From: Roseitalea porphyridii
Lineage (GTDB): Bacteria; Pseudomonadota; Alphaproteobacteria; Rhizobiales; Rhizobiaceae
Direction of reading: 5' to 3'
Length of the DNA stretch: 64,000 nt
Assembly: GCF_004331955.1 (NCBI RefSeq)
Contig: NZ_CP036532.1
Location: 1,984,001-2,048,000 of the forward strand
Shown here: positions 37,007 to 45,785 of the stretch, piece after piece
Numbering within the stretch: position 1 is the stretch's first letter
Layout: every line of letters begins with the position of its first letter
Program-made: the position numbers and the translations under genes
Notes under the pieces: generated by a model
What the model was told of the DNA's origin: nothing
The model's input: the letters and a program-made list of their open reading frames with translations, nothing else
Database searches by the model: none

Positions 37007-37506
37007 GCGTCATCCTCCTGCGGCCCGCCGAACGGGTCGTCCCAGCGCTCGAACACACGCAGGACGATCTCCAACGCCAGGAGCGTCATGCCGATCGGCA
37101 TGCAGATGAAGACGATCCACATGGGTATCTGCTGGACGGGCGACATCTGTCGGAAACCGGATTCGGTCAGAAGGATGCCGCCGTAGAAAAGGACTGCGAC
37201 CAGCACCAGGCTGCACAGCGCGATGAAGACGCTTAGCGCCCGCGCCAGCCGCAGGTCCAGATGTCGGGTCAGCGTGTCGAGGGCGAACATCGAACCGTGG
37301 CGCAACGCGACGCTGCCCCCGATCGCCGTCAGCCAGATCTGCGCGAACGACGCGGTCTCCACCGCGTTGCTGACACGCAGGTTGAAGGTTCGCCCCACGA
37401 TCTCCCCGACCACGGAAATCACCATGAAGAAGAAGATCAGGACAACCGCGCAGTCCGTTGCGAACCGCACGATTGCCAGAAGGCGTTTGAGCACGCCCTG
37501 TCTCAT
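37003..37506 (-). CDS. TRAP transporter small permease (DctQ)
   Basis: This 167-residue protein has four membrane segments. It shows the DctQ features VGEIVGRTFNLRVSNAVE and FAQIWLTAIGGSVALRHG, and WIVFICMPIGMTLLALE near the end. It pairs with DctM, whose gene overlaps its 3' end, and follows dctP by 24 bp. Confidence 0.93.
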   Translation of the reverse strand: MRQGVLKRLLAIVRFATDCAVVLIFFFMVISVVGEIVGRTFNLRVSNAVETASFAQIWLTAIGGSVALRHGSMFALDTLTRHLDLRLARALSVFIALCSLVLVAVLFYGGILLTESGFRQMSPVQQIPMWIVFICMPIGMTLLALEIVLRVFERWDDPFGGPQEDDA

Positions 37507-37530
37507 CTTGCCGTCGTCCCCGTACCGGCC

Positions 37531-38505
37531 TTACTGATCCATGATCATCTGGAGCAGTTCGCGTTCCTTGTCGGACTTGAGGAACTCCTCATGGACCGAC
37601 TTGGCCGCTTCCTGGAAGGGAGCGCGCTCGGGTTCCGTGACGTTGACGCCCTCGGCGACCAACTCGGACAGCTTCTCCTCATCGCTCTGCCGATAGCGCA
37701 TGAAGTGGTCCTGACCGATCTCGCGGCCGATCTGCTGCAGCGCCTCTTGGGTTTCTTCGGGCAACTGCTGGAACTGGTCTTCGCGCATGATGATGAAGTT
37801 CGAATAGAACAGCCAGCTCACCTGCGCCCAGTTCGGCGCGACCTCGTAGAACTTCTCGGTGAAGTAGTTGGTGTTGGCGGCATCGCCCCCGTCGACCACG
37901 CCGGTCTGCAGCGACGAGTACACCTCGGTGTAGGCGATCGCCGTGGCATTGGCGCCGAACGCGTTGAAGGTGGCCACATGCACCGGGTTCTGGACGGTGC
38001 GGATCTTCCGGCCGCGCAGGTCCTCGAACGATTCCAGCGGCTCGCGCGTCATGATGTGGCGGGCGCCGGAGGTCAGCGCACCGAGCACCCTTATGTTGTC
38101 CTCGGCGGCTATCTCGATCATCTCGTCGAGCAGATCGCCATGCATCGTTTCGGTGTAGTGGTCCCAGTCGCGGAAGATGAAGGGCATGTTCAGCACGTTC
38201 ATTTCCGGTACCCAGTTGGCGATCACCGCTGCGCTGGGCATGGTGATGTCGATCGTCCCGAGCAGCAGGCCCTCGACGGCATCGACCTCGCCGCCAAGCT
38301 GCGCGCTGGGGAAGATCTTGACGGTGTATTCGCCGTTCGTGGCTTCGGCGACGCGCTCGGCGAAGGCCGTCGCGGTCACGTGGTTGGGGTCGGAGGTCGG
38401 CGAGAAATGGGCCAGGCGGAACTCGGTCTCCGCCATCGCCGGCGTCGCCACACCGATGGCCATAGCCAGCGCCGCTGCGCCGAGCATGATATCGCGTCTT
38501 TTCAT
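37531..38505 (-). CDS. TRAP transporter substrate-binding protein (DctP)
   Basis: This 324-residue periplasmic binding protein has a signal peptide cut after TPAMA (about residue 25). The arginine in RGRKIRTVQNPVH is the one that usually holds the substrate carboxylate, so the ligand probably carries a carboxyl group. The fold motifs LAHFSPTSDPNHVTA and SSLQTGVVDGGDAA are typical. It is first in the dctPQM operon, and a copy of the four-fold repeated operator-like motif lies 188-207 bp before its start. Confidence 0.94.
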   Translation of the reverse strand: MKRRDIMLGAAALAMAIGVATPAMAETEFRLAHFSPTSDPNHVTATAFAERVAEATNGEYTVKIFPSAQLGGEVDAVEGLLLGTIDITMPSAAVIANWVPEMNVLNMPFIFRDWDHYTETMHGDLLDEMIEIAAEDNIRVLGALTSGARHIMTREPLESFEDLRGRKIRTVQNPVHVATFNAFGANATAIAYTEVYSSLQTGVVDGGDAANTNYFTEKFYEVAPNWAQVSWLFYSNFIIMREDQFQQLPEETQEALQQIGREIGQDHFMRYRQSDEEKLSELVAEGVNVTEPERAPFQEAAKSVHEEFLKSDKERELLQMIMDQ

Positions 38506-38896
38506 CGTGGGTCTCCCTCAGATCGATCCATGGGTCCGGCTGTCCAAACAGCCGGGTTCACACGCCGGAGACTGAACGCGGATTCGACGATCCTTTGGGC
38601 TGTCGCCCCGAGACCGCGGATCCTCCTCACCCATGCTCTCCTCCCTGCGCCTGCTCTGATATGTTGCATCAGAGAGGCATGCTGTAAAGTCAAATGTCGG
38701 ACAATCGACAATCAGGGGTTCGATGCCTGCATGGCGCTTTGCGGGAAGGACACGACGAGCGACCCGTCAGCGACGTTTCGGCGGCGGGCCGCAGCAATGG
38801 CAAAGATGGATGGAGACGACAAACGCCAACGGCGCCGTGCCGCGAAACGCAAGGCGCCGCGCGCAAGCCCAAACCCGTACCGACCGGGCCGACGCT
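38506..38896. other. 391-bp gene-free gap holding the dctP promoter region and motif site A
   Basis: No plausible gene is seen here. The half next to dctP (to about 38690) is lower in GC and is the likely leader and promoter region. Motif site A lies at 38693-38712. The part from 38713 to the thioredoxin stop shows no hairpin that I would call a terminator, so read-through from the thioredoxin gene into dctPQM is possible. Confidence 0.6.
38693..38712 (-). promoter_or_regulatory. Operator-like motif site A (upstream of dctPQM)
   Basis: The minus strand reads ATTGTCGATTGTCCGACATT, one of four copies of a 20-bp motif in this half of the window (others at 47279, 52523 and 57813). The core TGTCCGACA is a perfect odd palindrome, as expected for a dimeric regulator of the GntR/FCD type. 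A possible -35 TTGACT overlaps its downstream end (38694-38689), but I see no good -10. Confidence 0.6.
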
Positions 38897-39199
38897 TCAG
38901 GCAAGTGCCTGACGCGCCCCGACGATGGCCGCATCGATCCGTTTTCCGGTCATGGCTCCCGAGAGCCGAACCAGTTCGCGCCCGTCCGTTGCGGTCAGGA
39001 TCAGGGTCGGCAGCGTGCGCACCTGATGGCTCTCGGCAAGGGCCGCGTCGGTCGCCACGTCGACCTTGCGCACGATCACATCGCGATGGCCGGCAACGAC
39101 CCGTTCGATGATCGGATCGGCCATGCGGCAGGCGCCGCACCAGTCCGCCCGGAAGTCGAGAAGCGTGATCGGCGCGTCGGCGACCGGTTCACCACTCAT
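38897..39199 (-). CDS. Thioredoxin family protein
   Basis: This 100-residue single-domain thioredoxin has the active site WCGAC (C21 and C24) in place of the usual WCGPC, which should shift its redox potential. A cis-proline is present in RTLPTLIL. It lacks a signal peptide, so it is cytoplasmic. Its start overlaps the stop of the AhpD-like gene by four bases, so the two are coupled. This suggests a dithiol pair serving the same reaction or protecting it. It ends the long minus-strand run that begins with the ABC importer. Confidence 0.85.
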   Translation of the reverse strand: MSGEPVADAPITLLDFRADWCGACRMADPIIERVVAGHRDVIVRKVDVATDAALAESHQVRTLPTLILTATDGRELVRLSGAMTGKRIDAAIVGARQALA

Positions 39200-39681
39200 A
39201 CCGCGCTCCGCGCGGCCGCTTCGCCTTCAGCGCGCCAGCGCTGATACTCCGCGAACTCGTCGGTCGAGGCGGGCGGGACCTTCATCAGCGCGCCGAACGC
39301 CGATCCGGCGATCATGAACAGGGTCCATACCACCAGTTCGACGATCTCGGGTTCGGAGAATTCCTGCTTGAGAACGTCGAAGACCTCGTCGTCGATTGCC
39401 GGCAGGTCGGCGATGTTCGCGCAGACGGTCTCGGCGAACGCGACGGCGACGGCGGTGCGGCCGTCCCGTTTCGCTGCGTCGGGCCGGCCGAGCGACGAGC
39501 AGAACGTGCATCCGACCTTGTCGGCGATGACCCGCCGTACTTCCTCCTTCAATTCCGGGTCTAGGCCCGAAAAGCGCATGGATCCGTCCAGTGCATACCA
39601 TTTCTCCAGAATGTCGGGCCGATGTCCGAGCGCGCGGTGAAATGCGTTGCCCTCGATCGGGGCCGGTGTGATGCGGGTCAC
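39196..39681 (-). CDS. AhpD-like / carboxymuconolactone decarboxylase family protein
   Basis: This 161-residue all-helical protein of the CMD/AhpD family carries a CTFC pair (C58 and C61) in KVGCTFCSSLG, the redox-active pattern of AhpD-like proteins and not the decarboxylase pattern. It probably acts as a thiol-disulfide or peroxide-reducing protein in the cytoplasm. It is coupled to the adjacent thioredoxin, a plausible reductant. It follows the first SDR after 63 bp. Its exact job in this catabolic run is unknown. Confidence 0.8.
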   Translation of the reverse strand: MTRITPAPIEGNAFHRALGHRPDILEKWYALDGSMRFSGLDPELKEEVRRVIADKVGCTFCSSLGRPDAAKRDGRTAVAVAFAETVCANIADLPAIDDEVFDVLKQEFSEPEIVELVVWTLFMIAGSAFGALMKVPPASTDEFAEYQRWRAEGEAAARSAV

Positions 39682-39744
39682 GGCAATTCCTCCCTGCCGT
39701 TGCGGTTATGGACGACGGAGCGGCTTGGCCGCGCCGCCCTGGTG

Positions 39745-40494
39745 TCAGATCGACGGCTCCAGCCGGCTGTTGGCGATCAGTTCGGGAATGGAGGCGTTGT
39801 TGGGCATGCGCAGCAGGAAGGCGACCGCCTCGGCCAGCGTCTCGGGCCGGATGCGCTCGGCCGCAGGCGTGACGCCAGGAATCGAGGCGATCAGTTCGGT
39901 GTCGACGGCGCCCGGACAAAGAGCGGTACACCTGACACCGTCTTTCCAGCCGGCGGTCTTGGCCGCGTGGCTGAGCGCCATCAGTGCGTGCTTGGTCATG
40001 GTGTATCCGACCGACACCCCTTCCCTGTAGCGCTTGGCGTCGGTGGAGGCGACGTTGATGATCCGGCCGGCGCCCGTCCTTGCGAGATGCGGCATCGCGA
40101 GCCGGATCAGCCGGAACGGCGCCTTGACGTTCACCGTCCACAACTCGTCGAGCAGCGTTTCCTCGCCTTCTGTGAGGCTGATCTGCCGCAAGATCCCGGC
40201 ATTGTTGATCAGCCCGTCGATGCGGCCGAAACGGGCGAGCGTCGCGTCGACCCAGGCATCGGCCGTGTCGAGATCACTCGCATCGAACCGGAACGCGGCG
40301 AAGCGGTCGGGGTCAGCCCCATCGAACATCTCCGCCGCCTTTTCGAGATTGCGCACGCCTACAGACACCGTGAAGCCATCTGAAAGCAGGCGTCTCGCCA
40401 TCGCCGCGCCGATCCCGCCCGTCGCCCCGCTGAGCAGGATGACTCGTCCATCGGGTTCAAGCGTGATCGGCGAAGTCTGGTCTGGAGCACTCAT
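39745..40494 (-). CDS. SDR family oxidoreductase (complete catalytic site)
   Basis: This NAD(P)-dependent short-chain dehydrogenase has 249 residues when read from ATG at 40494 (MSAPDQTSP). The cofactor motif SGATGGIGAAMA is near residue 22, NNAG is present, and the catalytic serine, tyrosine and lysine are in INVAST and YTMTK. The substrate is unknown. Its start lies one base after the stop of the next SDR gene, so the two are co-transcribed. Confidence 0.88.
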   Translation of the reverse strand: MSAPDQTSPITLEPDGRVILLSGATGGIGAAMARRLLSDGFTVSVGVRNLEKAAEMFDGADPDRFAAFRFDASDLDTADAWVDATLARFGRIDGLINNAGILRQISLTEGEETLLDELWTVNVKAPFRLIRLAMPHLARTGAGRIINVASTDAKRYREGVSVGYTMTKHALMALSHAAKTAGWKDGVRCTALCPGAVDTELIASIPGVTPAAERIRPETLAEAVAFLLRMPNNASIPELIANSRLEPSI

Positions 40495-40495
40495 C

Positions 40496-41278
40496 TCAGA
40501 AAAGGCCCTGATAGACACCGCCATCGTTGACGATGTTCTGCCCTGTCATGAAACCGGACTGCGCCGAGCACAGATAGGCAACCAGATCGCCGCACTCGGA
40601 GGGGTCGGCGATGCGGCCGGCCGGACAGGTGCGGATCCGGTCCTCGACGATGGCCTCGTAGGTCGTGTTGCCGCGCCGCGCATGGTTATGAAGGTTCGTG
40701 TGCAGCGCCTCCGTATCAAATAGGCCGGGGCAGACCGTGTTGATGGTCACATTGTCCCCGATGATCTCCCGAACCATCGCGGCGATCGCGCCCGACAGCG
40801 CCAGACGCGCGGCATGGCTTGCCGCGAAGTTGACCTGCGGGAACTTGATGAAGCTGACCGACATGTTGACGATCCGGCCGAACTTGCGCTCGCACATGCC
40901 GGGCACGACGGCGCGGATCAGTTCCAGCGACGAGAAGAAGTGCGCCTCGAGCCAGCCGTCCCAGTCGGCCCGCGACATTGTGCGGAAGTCGGCCGGCACC
41001 TGACGCACGCCCGGATTGGTGACGAGGATGTCGGGCTCCGGACAGGCGGCGATGATCGCCGCCCGCCCTTGTTCGGTCGTCACGTCCCCGGCGACGGTGT
41101 GCACCGTCGCGCCGGTTTCGGCGGCGATTTCGCCGGCAGCCTCGTCCAGGGGCCCCTGCGAGCGCGCCGCGATCCAGATCTCAGCACCCTCACGGCCCAG
41201 CGAGATGGCCGACGCCTTGCCGAGCCCCTTGCTGCCGCCGCACACGATGGCGCGGCGGCCCGATATTGCCAAATCCAT
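40496..41278 (-). CDS. SDR family protein lacking the catalytic Tyr and Lys
   Basis: This 260-residue protein has an SDR fold with an intact cofactor motif (GGSKGLGKA at about residues 14-22). At the position of the YxxxK catalytic pair it has FAASH: phenylalanine F151 replaces tyrosine and histidine H155 replaces lysine. The usual NNAG is TNPG. It may use another mechanism, serve as a non-catalytic partner of the SDR next door, or bind a ligand. Other SDR groups without YxxxK exist. The start ATG is at 41278, 9 bp after the decarboxylase stop. The reading frame is intact, so this is not a pseudogene. Confidence 0.85.
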   Translation of the reverse strand: MDLAISGRRAIVCGGSKGLGKASAISLGREGAEIWIAARSQGPLDEAAGEIAAETGATVHTVAGDVTTEQGRAAIIAACPEPDILVTNPGVRQVPADFRTMSRADWDGWLEAHFFSSLELIRAVVPGMCERKFGRIVNMSVSFIKFPQVNFAASHAARLALSGAIAAMVREIIGDNVTINTVCPGLFDTEALHTNLHNHARRGNTTYEAIVEDRIRTCPAGRIADPSECGDLVAYLCSAQSGFMTGQNIVNDGGVYQGLF

Positions 41279-41287
41279 GGTCCAACC

Positions 41288-42724
41288 TCAGCTTTCGGGC
41301 GTGAAAGAGGCCGCCATCAGGCGGGCGGGAACCTTGAACCGGCCGACGACGTCGCGCATCTGCTCGCGTTCGGTCGTAACATCCACCTGATCGCCGGCAA
41401 CGACAACGGTCGCCGGAAGCAGCTGCGCGTTGTAGCGCGCGGCCTGGGACTCGGTGTAGCCGCCAGTGTCCAGGAAGGCCACGAAGTCGCCCCGCTCCAG
41501 CGGCGGCATCTTGCGATGGCGCCCGACCTCGTCGGAGTTGCAAAGCGGCCCGACCAGATCGACCGTCTCGGTCGCCTCGCGGCCGGCGTCCTTGACCGGA
41601 ACCGAATGGTAATACCAGTCCAGGATCGCCGCCCATGACAGGTGGTTGGTCGACAGGTCCATGTTTACCCACTTTTTCTTGTCGCCGACCTTGACCGCGC
41701 CGACCTTGCCGACCGCAACGCCGGACGGACCGGAGAGGGCGCGGCCCGGTTCCAGCCGCAGCTTGGGCAGCGGCAAGCCGTGCTTCTCCGCCTCGTCCTT
41801 GATCGCCTCGCTGCACAGCCGAGCATAGTCGTCGGCCGTGGCGGCGCTGTCGTCGTCGATCTGGCTGTTGGGCCCGGTGCCGTACCACTTGCCGAAGGTC
41901 CAGCCGCCGCCGATGTCGATGCAGGGCGGCGTCCAGCCGGTCTTGTCGCGGATGTGGGCCGACCAGGTGATCATCTCGCGTGCCATCACCGCGAAGTCGG
42001 CGGCTACGTTGGACATGCGGCTGAGGTGGAAATGCGTTTCCTTCAGATTGATGTTGTCCATCTTCAGGGCGCGGTTGACGATCTCGACCGTCTGCTCCCG
42101 GCTCATGCCCCACTTTGTGGAGTCGCTCTGCTCCTTCAGCGTGCCCGGCCCGTGCATGGCGACACCGGTGCGGTCCTTGAGCGGATCGAGATCGAGCTTG
42201 AGCCGGATGCCGATGTCGGCGGACTTGCCGAGCTTCCTGGAGACGGCGTCGATGCGGTCGAGTTCGTCCATCGCATCGATGTTGATGCACAGCCCGTTGG
42301 CGACCGCCATCTCGAGCTCTTCATCCTGCTTGTTCGATCCGTTCAGGACCAGGGTCTTGGCGTCGGTGCCGGCAAGCAGCGCCATGTACATCTCGTTGAC
42401 GCCGAAACAGTCGCCGCCGGCGCCTTCCTGGTTCATGATGTGGCGGATCGCCAGCCCGTTGTTGGACTTGTTGGCGAACAGGATCTCGACGTCCGGATAG
42501 TGTTTGCGGAAGGCGTCGCGGAACAGGCGGTAGCGGTGCCGCAACTCGTTTTCCGAGATGATGAAGAGCGGCGTGCCGAAGCGCTCGGCCAGATCCTGGA
42601 CGTCGCACCCGTCCACCCACAGATTGCCGTTCGGACCGATGCCGATGAATTCGCCGAACTTGGTCGAGAACTCCGGCGGGTTCAGTTGCGTCTCGCCTCC
42701 GCTGATCGTTTCGTGTTTTGTCAT
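41288..42724 (-). CDS. PLP-dependent decarboxylase of the DAP/ornithine decarboxylase (fold III) family
   Basis: This 478-residue protein has an N-terminal alanine-racemase-like barrel and a C-terminal beta domain. The PLP lysine is K86 in FANKSNNG; the glycine-rich phosphate loop is DIGGGW; EPGR and the CNSDE motif match the active site of diaminopimelate, arginine and related decarboxylases. It is about 50 residues longer than LysA. Because it sits in an SDR/transport run and not with lysine genes, I think it decarboxylates a catabolic amino acid. The ATG at 42724 follows AGGAGG. Confidence 0.88.
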   Translation of the reverse strand: MTKHETISGGETQLNPPEFSTKFGEFIGIGPNGNLWVDGCDVQDLAERFGTPLFIISENELRHRYRLFRDAFRKHYPDVEILFANKSNNGLAIRHIMNQEGAGGDCFGVNEMYMALLAGTDAKTLVLNGSNKQDEELEMAVANGLCINIDAMDELDRIDAVSRKLGKSADIGIRLKLDLDPLKDRTGVAMHGPGTLKEQSDSTKWGMSREQTVEIVNRALKMDNINLKETHFHLSRMSNVAADFAVMAREMITWSAHIRDKTGWTPPCIDIGGGWTFGKWYGTGPNSQIDDDSAATADDYARLCSEAIKDEAEKHGLPLPKLRLEPGRALSGPSGVAVGKVGAVKVGDKKKWVNMDLSTNHLSWAAILDWYYHSVPVKDAGREATETVDLVGPLCNSDEVGRHRKMPPLERGDFVAFLDTGGYTESQAARYNAQLLPATVVVAGDQVDVTTEREQMRDVVGRFKVPARLMAASFTPES

Positions 42725-42817
42725 TTTGGTCCTCCTGGGAACACGGGGTGAACTGGTTTGTGCAAGGGCGCATCGCCCTTGATACTGGCGCGGATCACGC
42801 GCCCGGCGGTCGGCCGG

Positions 42818-43939
42818 TCATCGCCGACCTCCCGATGCCGTAGCCATCGCGTCGGCACGGAGCCGATCGCTGTTGAGACGATGGCCGGCGGCGGCGTCGA
42901 ACACGTGGATCCGGTCTGCCCGGATCGACGCATCCACGGTGTCGCCTGACTTCAGCTGCGTGTCGCCCGGCACCCGGGCGGTGAGCGAAAGCCCGTCGAG
43001 ATCCATGATCACGATGCTCTCGTGCCCGGTCGGCTCGACCAGGCGCACCTTCGCCCGCCGTGGCCCCTGCCCCACCGATACGTCCTCGGGCCGTATCGCG
43101 AAGCTGACGGGCCCGGCCTTGGCGTCGTCGGACAGGTGCCCCTCCGGCAGGTCGGCCGAGAAGGCGCCGCTGTCTATTCGCCAACCCCCGGCCGCCTGCG
43201 TCAGCGTGCCCTCGAGCACCGCCATCGATGGCGTGCCGATGAAACTGGCGACGAAGGTGTTGGCCGGCCGGTGATAGATTTCGGAGGGCGTCGCGAACTG
43301 CTGCAGGGCACCCTTGTTCATGACCGCGATGCGCGTCGACATCGTCATCGCCTCGAGCTGGTCGTGCGTGACGTAGACCATCGTGCACCCGATCCGCCCG
43401 TGCAGTTCGATCAGTTCGGCACGCATGGTCGCGCGGAGCTTGGCATCGAGGTTGGAAAGCGGCTCGTCGAGAAGGAACACCTGCGGCTCGCGCACCAGCG
43501 CACGGCCGAGCGCAACGCGCTGCTGCTGGCCGCCCGAAAGCTGTTTGGGCTTGCGTTCGAGCAGGGCTTCCAGCTCCAGCAGCCGGGCGGCGGCGCGGAC
43601 CCGTTCGCCGCGTTCCGGCTCGCCGATGCCGCGCTTCTTCAGGGGATAGGCCATGTTCTGCGCCACCGTCATGTGCGGGTAGAGCGCGTAGGACTGGAAC
43701 ACCATGGCGATGTCGCGTCTTGCCGGCGGTACGCCGTTGACCACCCGTTCGCCGATGCGGATCGTTCCGCCGGTGGGCTGCTCCAGCCCGGCCAGCATGC
43801 GCAGCGTCGTCGTCTTGCCGCAGCCCGAGGGGCCAAGCAGGCTGACGAATTCGCCGTCCTCGATCTTCAGATCGAAACCCTCGACCGCGATCATCGCGCC
43901 GAACGCCTTTTGCACCTTGTCGAAAACGACTTCAGCCAT
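42818..43939 (-). CDS. ABC importer ATPase (UgpC/MalK type)
   Basis: This 373-residue ATPase energises the adjacent importer. Walker A GPSGCGKTT is at 36-44, the signature LSGGQQQR at 133-140, then LLDEPLSNLDAKLR, and a C-terminal TOBE/OB regulatory domain (about residues 240-355), as in MalK/UgpC. Such ATPases serve sugar, polyol, glycerol-phosphate or polyamine importers. It follows the second permease by 15 bp. Confidence 0.94.
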   Translation of the reverse strand: MAEVVFDKVQKAFGAMIAVEGFDLKIEDGEFVSLLGPSGCGKTTTLRMLAGLEQPTGGTIRIGERVVNGVPPARRDIAMVFQSYALYPHMTVAQNMAYPLKKRGIGEPERGERVRAAARLLELEALLERKPKQLSGGQQQRVALGRALVREPQVFLLDEPLSNLDAKLRATMRAELIELHGRIGCTMVYVTHDQLEAMTMSTRIAVMNKGALQQFATPSEIYHRPANTFVASFIGTPSMAVLEGTLTQAAGGWRIDSGAFSADLPEGHLSDDAKAGPVSFAIRPEDVSVGQGPRRAKVRLVEPTGHESIVIMDLDGLSLTARVPGDTQLKSGDTVDASIRADRIHVFDAAAGHRLNSDRLRADAMATASGGRR

Positions 43940-43954
43940 CGGTAATGTCCGTTT

Positions 43955-44791
43955 TCACCCCTTGACCGCGCCCGCACCGAAGCCACGGGTCAGGAAACTC
44001 TGCAGGAAGGCGAAGATGATGATCAGTGGCACGCTCATCATCACCGAGGCCGCCATCAGCAGCGACCATTCGATGTTGAACGAGGTGATCAGCATGTTCA
44101 TCACGCCGGTTGTCAGCGGGCGCACGCTGTCCGAATTCACCAGCACGAGCGCGTAAAGATATTCGTTCCAGGCAAGAATGAAGGTGAAGAGTGCCGTCGA
44201 GACGATGCCGGGCAGCGCCTGCGGCAGGATCACGTCGACGAACGCGCCGATACGACTCGCGCCATCGACAAGCGCCGCCGATTCAAGGTCTTCCGGAATA
44301 CCGGCCATGAACGAACGCAACAGCCACAGCGCATAGGGCAGCGCGAATGTCGTGTAAGCGATGACGAGGCTCGGGATCGTGTTGGCAAGGCCGATCTGCA
44401 CCATCAGCAGGTACAGCGGAATGATCAGCACGACCGATGGCAGCAAATAGGTGAACAGGACCAGCGTCGCCAGCGTCTCGCGACCGCGATAGCGGAAGCG
44501 CACCAGGCTGTAGGCGCCGAGCGTTGCGACGACGATCACCAGCGCCGTCGTCGACACGGCAAGGACCATCGAATTGCGGAAGTAGCGCAGGAACGGCGTC
44601 TCGGTCAGCAGCCGCCAGTAATGCTCGAACGTGATCGCCTCGGGCAGGAATGTGGGCGGAATTCGGAACAGTTCGCTCTGCGGCTTGATCGAGGTGAGCA
44701 CCATCCAGATCAGCGGGAACGCAACGGCGAGCACGATCGCCCATGTGACCAGGTTTATGAAAAGGCGTTTGAGGATCGAATCGGGCGGCAT
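43955..44791 (-). CDS. ABC importer permease (MalG/UgpE type)
   Basis: This 278-residue inner-membrane permease has six hydrophobic segments. The EAA loop for docking the ATPase appears as ESAALVDGASRIGAFVDVILPQALPGI. It overlaps the other permease gene by one base at 44791. It pairs with the larger-loop permease as a heterodimer. Confidence 0.93.
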   Translation of the reverse strand: MPPDSILKRLFINLVTWAIVLAVAFPLIWMVLTSIKPQSELFRIPPTFLPEAITFEHYWRLLTETPFLRYFRNSMVLAVSTTALVIVVATLGAYSLVRFRYRGRETLATLVLFTYLLPSVVLIIPLYLLMVQIGLANTIPSLVIAYTTFALPYALWLLRSFMAGIPEDLESAALVDGASRIGAFVDVILPQALPGIVSTALFTFILAWNEYLYALVLVNSDSVRPLTTGVMNMLITSFNIEWSLLMAASVMMSVPLIIIFAFLQSFLTRGFGAGAVKG

Positions 44792-45696
44792 CAGACCGGA
44801 TCCCTGTCACGCGTCTGGCGCAGATAGATCAGCATGAAGGCCAGCATCACGATCATCATGGTCACCGCATAGGCGGCCGCCATGCCCATCTGGTTGAGCC
44901 CGAATGCTTCCTGATAGACGACGAGCGGCAGCGTCTGCGTCGAATTGATCGGACCGCCGCCGGTCATCAGCCAGATCAGGTCGAACTCCTTGAAGTCCCA
45001 GATCGCCCTGAGCAGGATGATGACGATCAGCACCTCGCGCAGTTGCGGCAGTGTCACATCGAAGAACCGTGCGATCGGGCCGGCCCCGTCGATCCTGGCC
45101 GCCTCGTAGAGCGGATCGGGAATGGTCTGCAGCCGGGCGAGAACGGCGATGACGACGAAGGGGAAGTACTTCCATGCGCCGACCACGATGATCGAGATCA
45201 TCGCGTTCGGCATCGCACCCAGCCAGTTGACGGGCATGTCGATCAGTCCCGCTGCGAGCATGAGATGGTTGAGGATGCCGTAGAGGTCGTTGAACAGCCA
45301 GCGCCAGACGAGCACCGCGACAACGGTCGACAGGAAGTACGGAAACAGCACAAGGCTCCGCGCCAGCGACCGGAACACGATCGACTGGTTCAGCAGAAGC
45401 GCGACCCCGACGCCGCACACGATCTGCAGGATCAGCGTGCCGATCGTCCAGATCAGCGTGTTGGCAAGCGCATTCCAGAAGCGTCCGCTCGCAAGCAGGA
45501 CTGCATAGTTGTCTACGCCAACCCAGTTGCCCTCGAGCGTCGGCGTGAAGATCGAGAACAGCGACAAATAGATCGCCGAAATGAGCGGATACAGGATCAC
45601 CGCACAGAAGATCAGAACCGTCGGCGCTATCAGCGCGGTCCCCAAGAGCGCATAGCGTCGGTCGAGCGTATCGGATGTCGTGGTCGCGACCGCCAA
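44791..45696 (-). CDS. ABC importer permease (MalF/UgpA type)
   Basis: This protein of about 301 residues has six hydrophobic segments and the EAA loop YEAARIDGAGPIARFFDVTLPQLRE. The open frame extends far upstream through the binding-protein gene, which is only a shadow. I place the start at TTG 45696 (LAVATTTSDT), which has GGGGAGC at a good distance; no ATG or GTG fits before the first membrane segment. The start is therefore tentative. Confidence 0.9.
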   Translation of the reverse strand: MAVATTTSDTLDRRYALLGTALIAPTVLIFCAVILYPLISAIYLSLFSIFTPTLEGNWVGVDNYAVLLASGRFWNALANTLIWTIGTLILQIVCGVGVALLLNQSIVFRSLARSLVLFPYFLSTVVAVLVWRWLFNDLYGILNHLMLAAGLIDMPVNWLGAMPNAMISIIVVGAWKYFPFVVIAVLARLQTIPDPLYEAARIDGAGPIARFFDVTLPQLREVLIVIILLRAIWDFKEFDLIWLMTGGGPINSTQTLPLVVYQEAFGLNQMGMAAAYAVTMMIVMLAFMLIYLRQTRDRDPV

Positions 45697-45785
45697 TGGG
45701 TCAGCTCCCCTCGCCTGTCTTGCTGTCGGTTGACGTGCGCCCGGGCCGGCTTTCGCCGGCCCGGACCGGGAGGAACATGGAACGA

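Noticed and set aside
35438-37186. Long plus-strand open frame of 582 codons antisense to the TRAP permease genes
   Set aside because: It is Arg/His/Asp-rich shadow coding opposite dctM and dctQ, has no family features, and GC-rich codon bias readily produces such frames.
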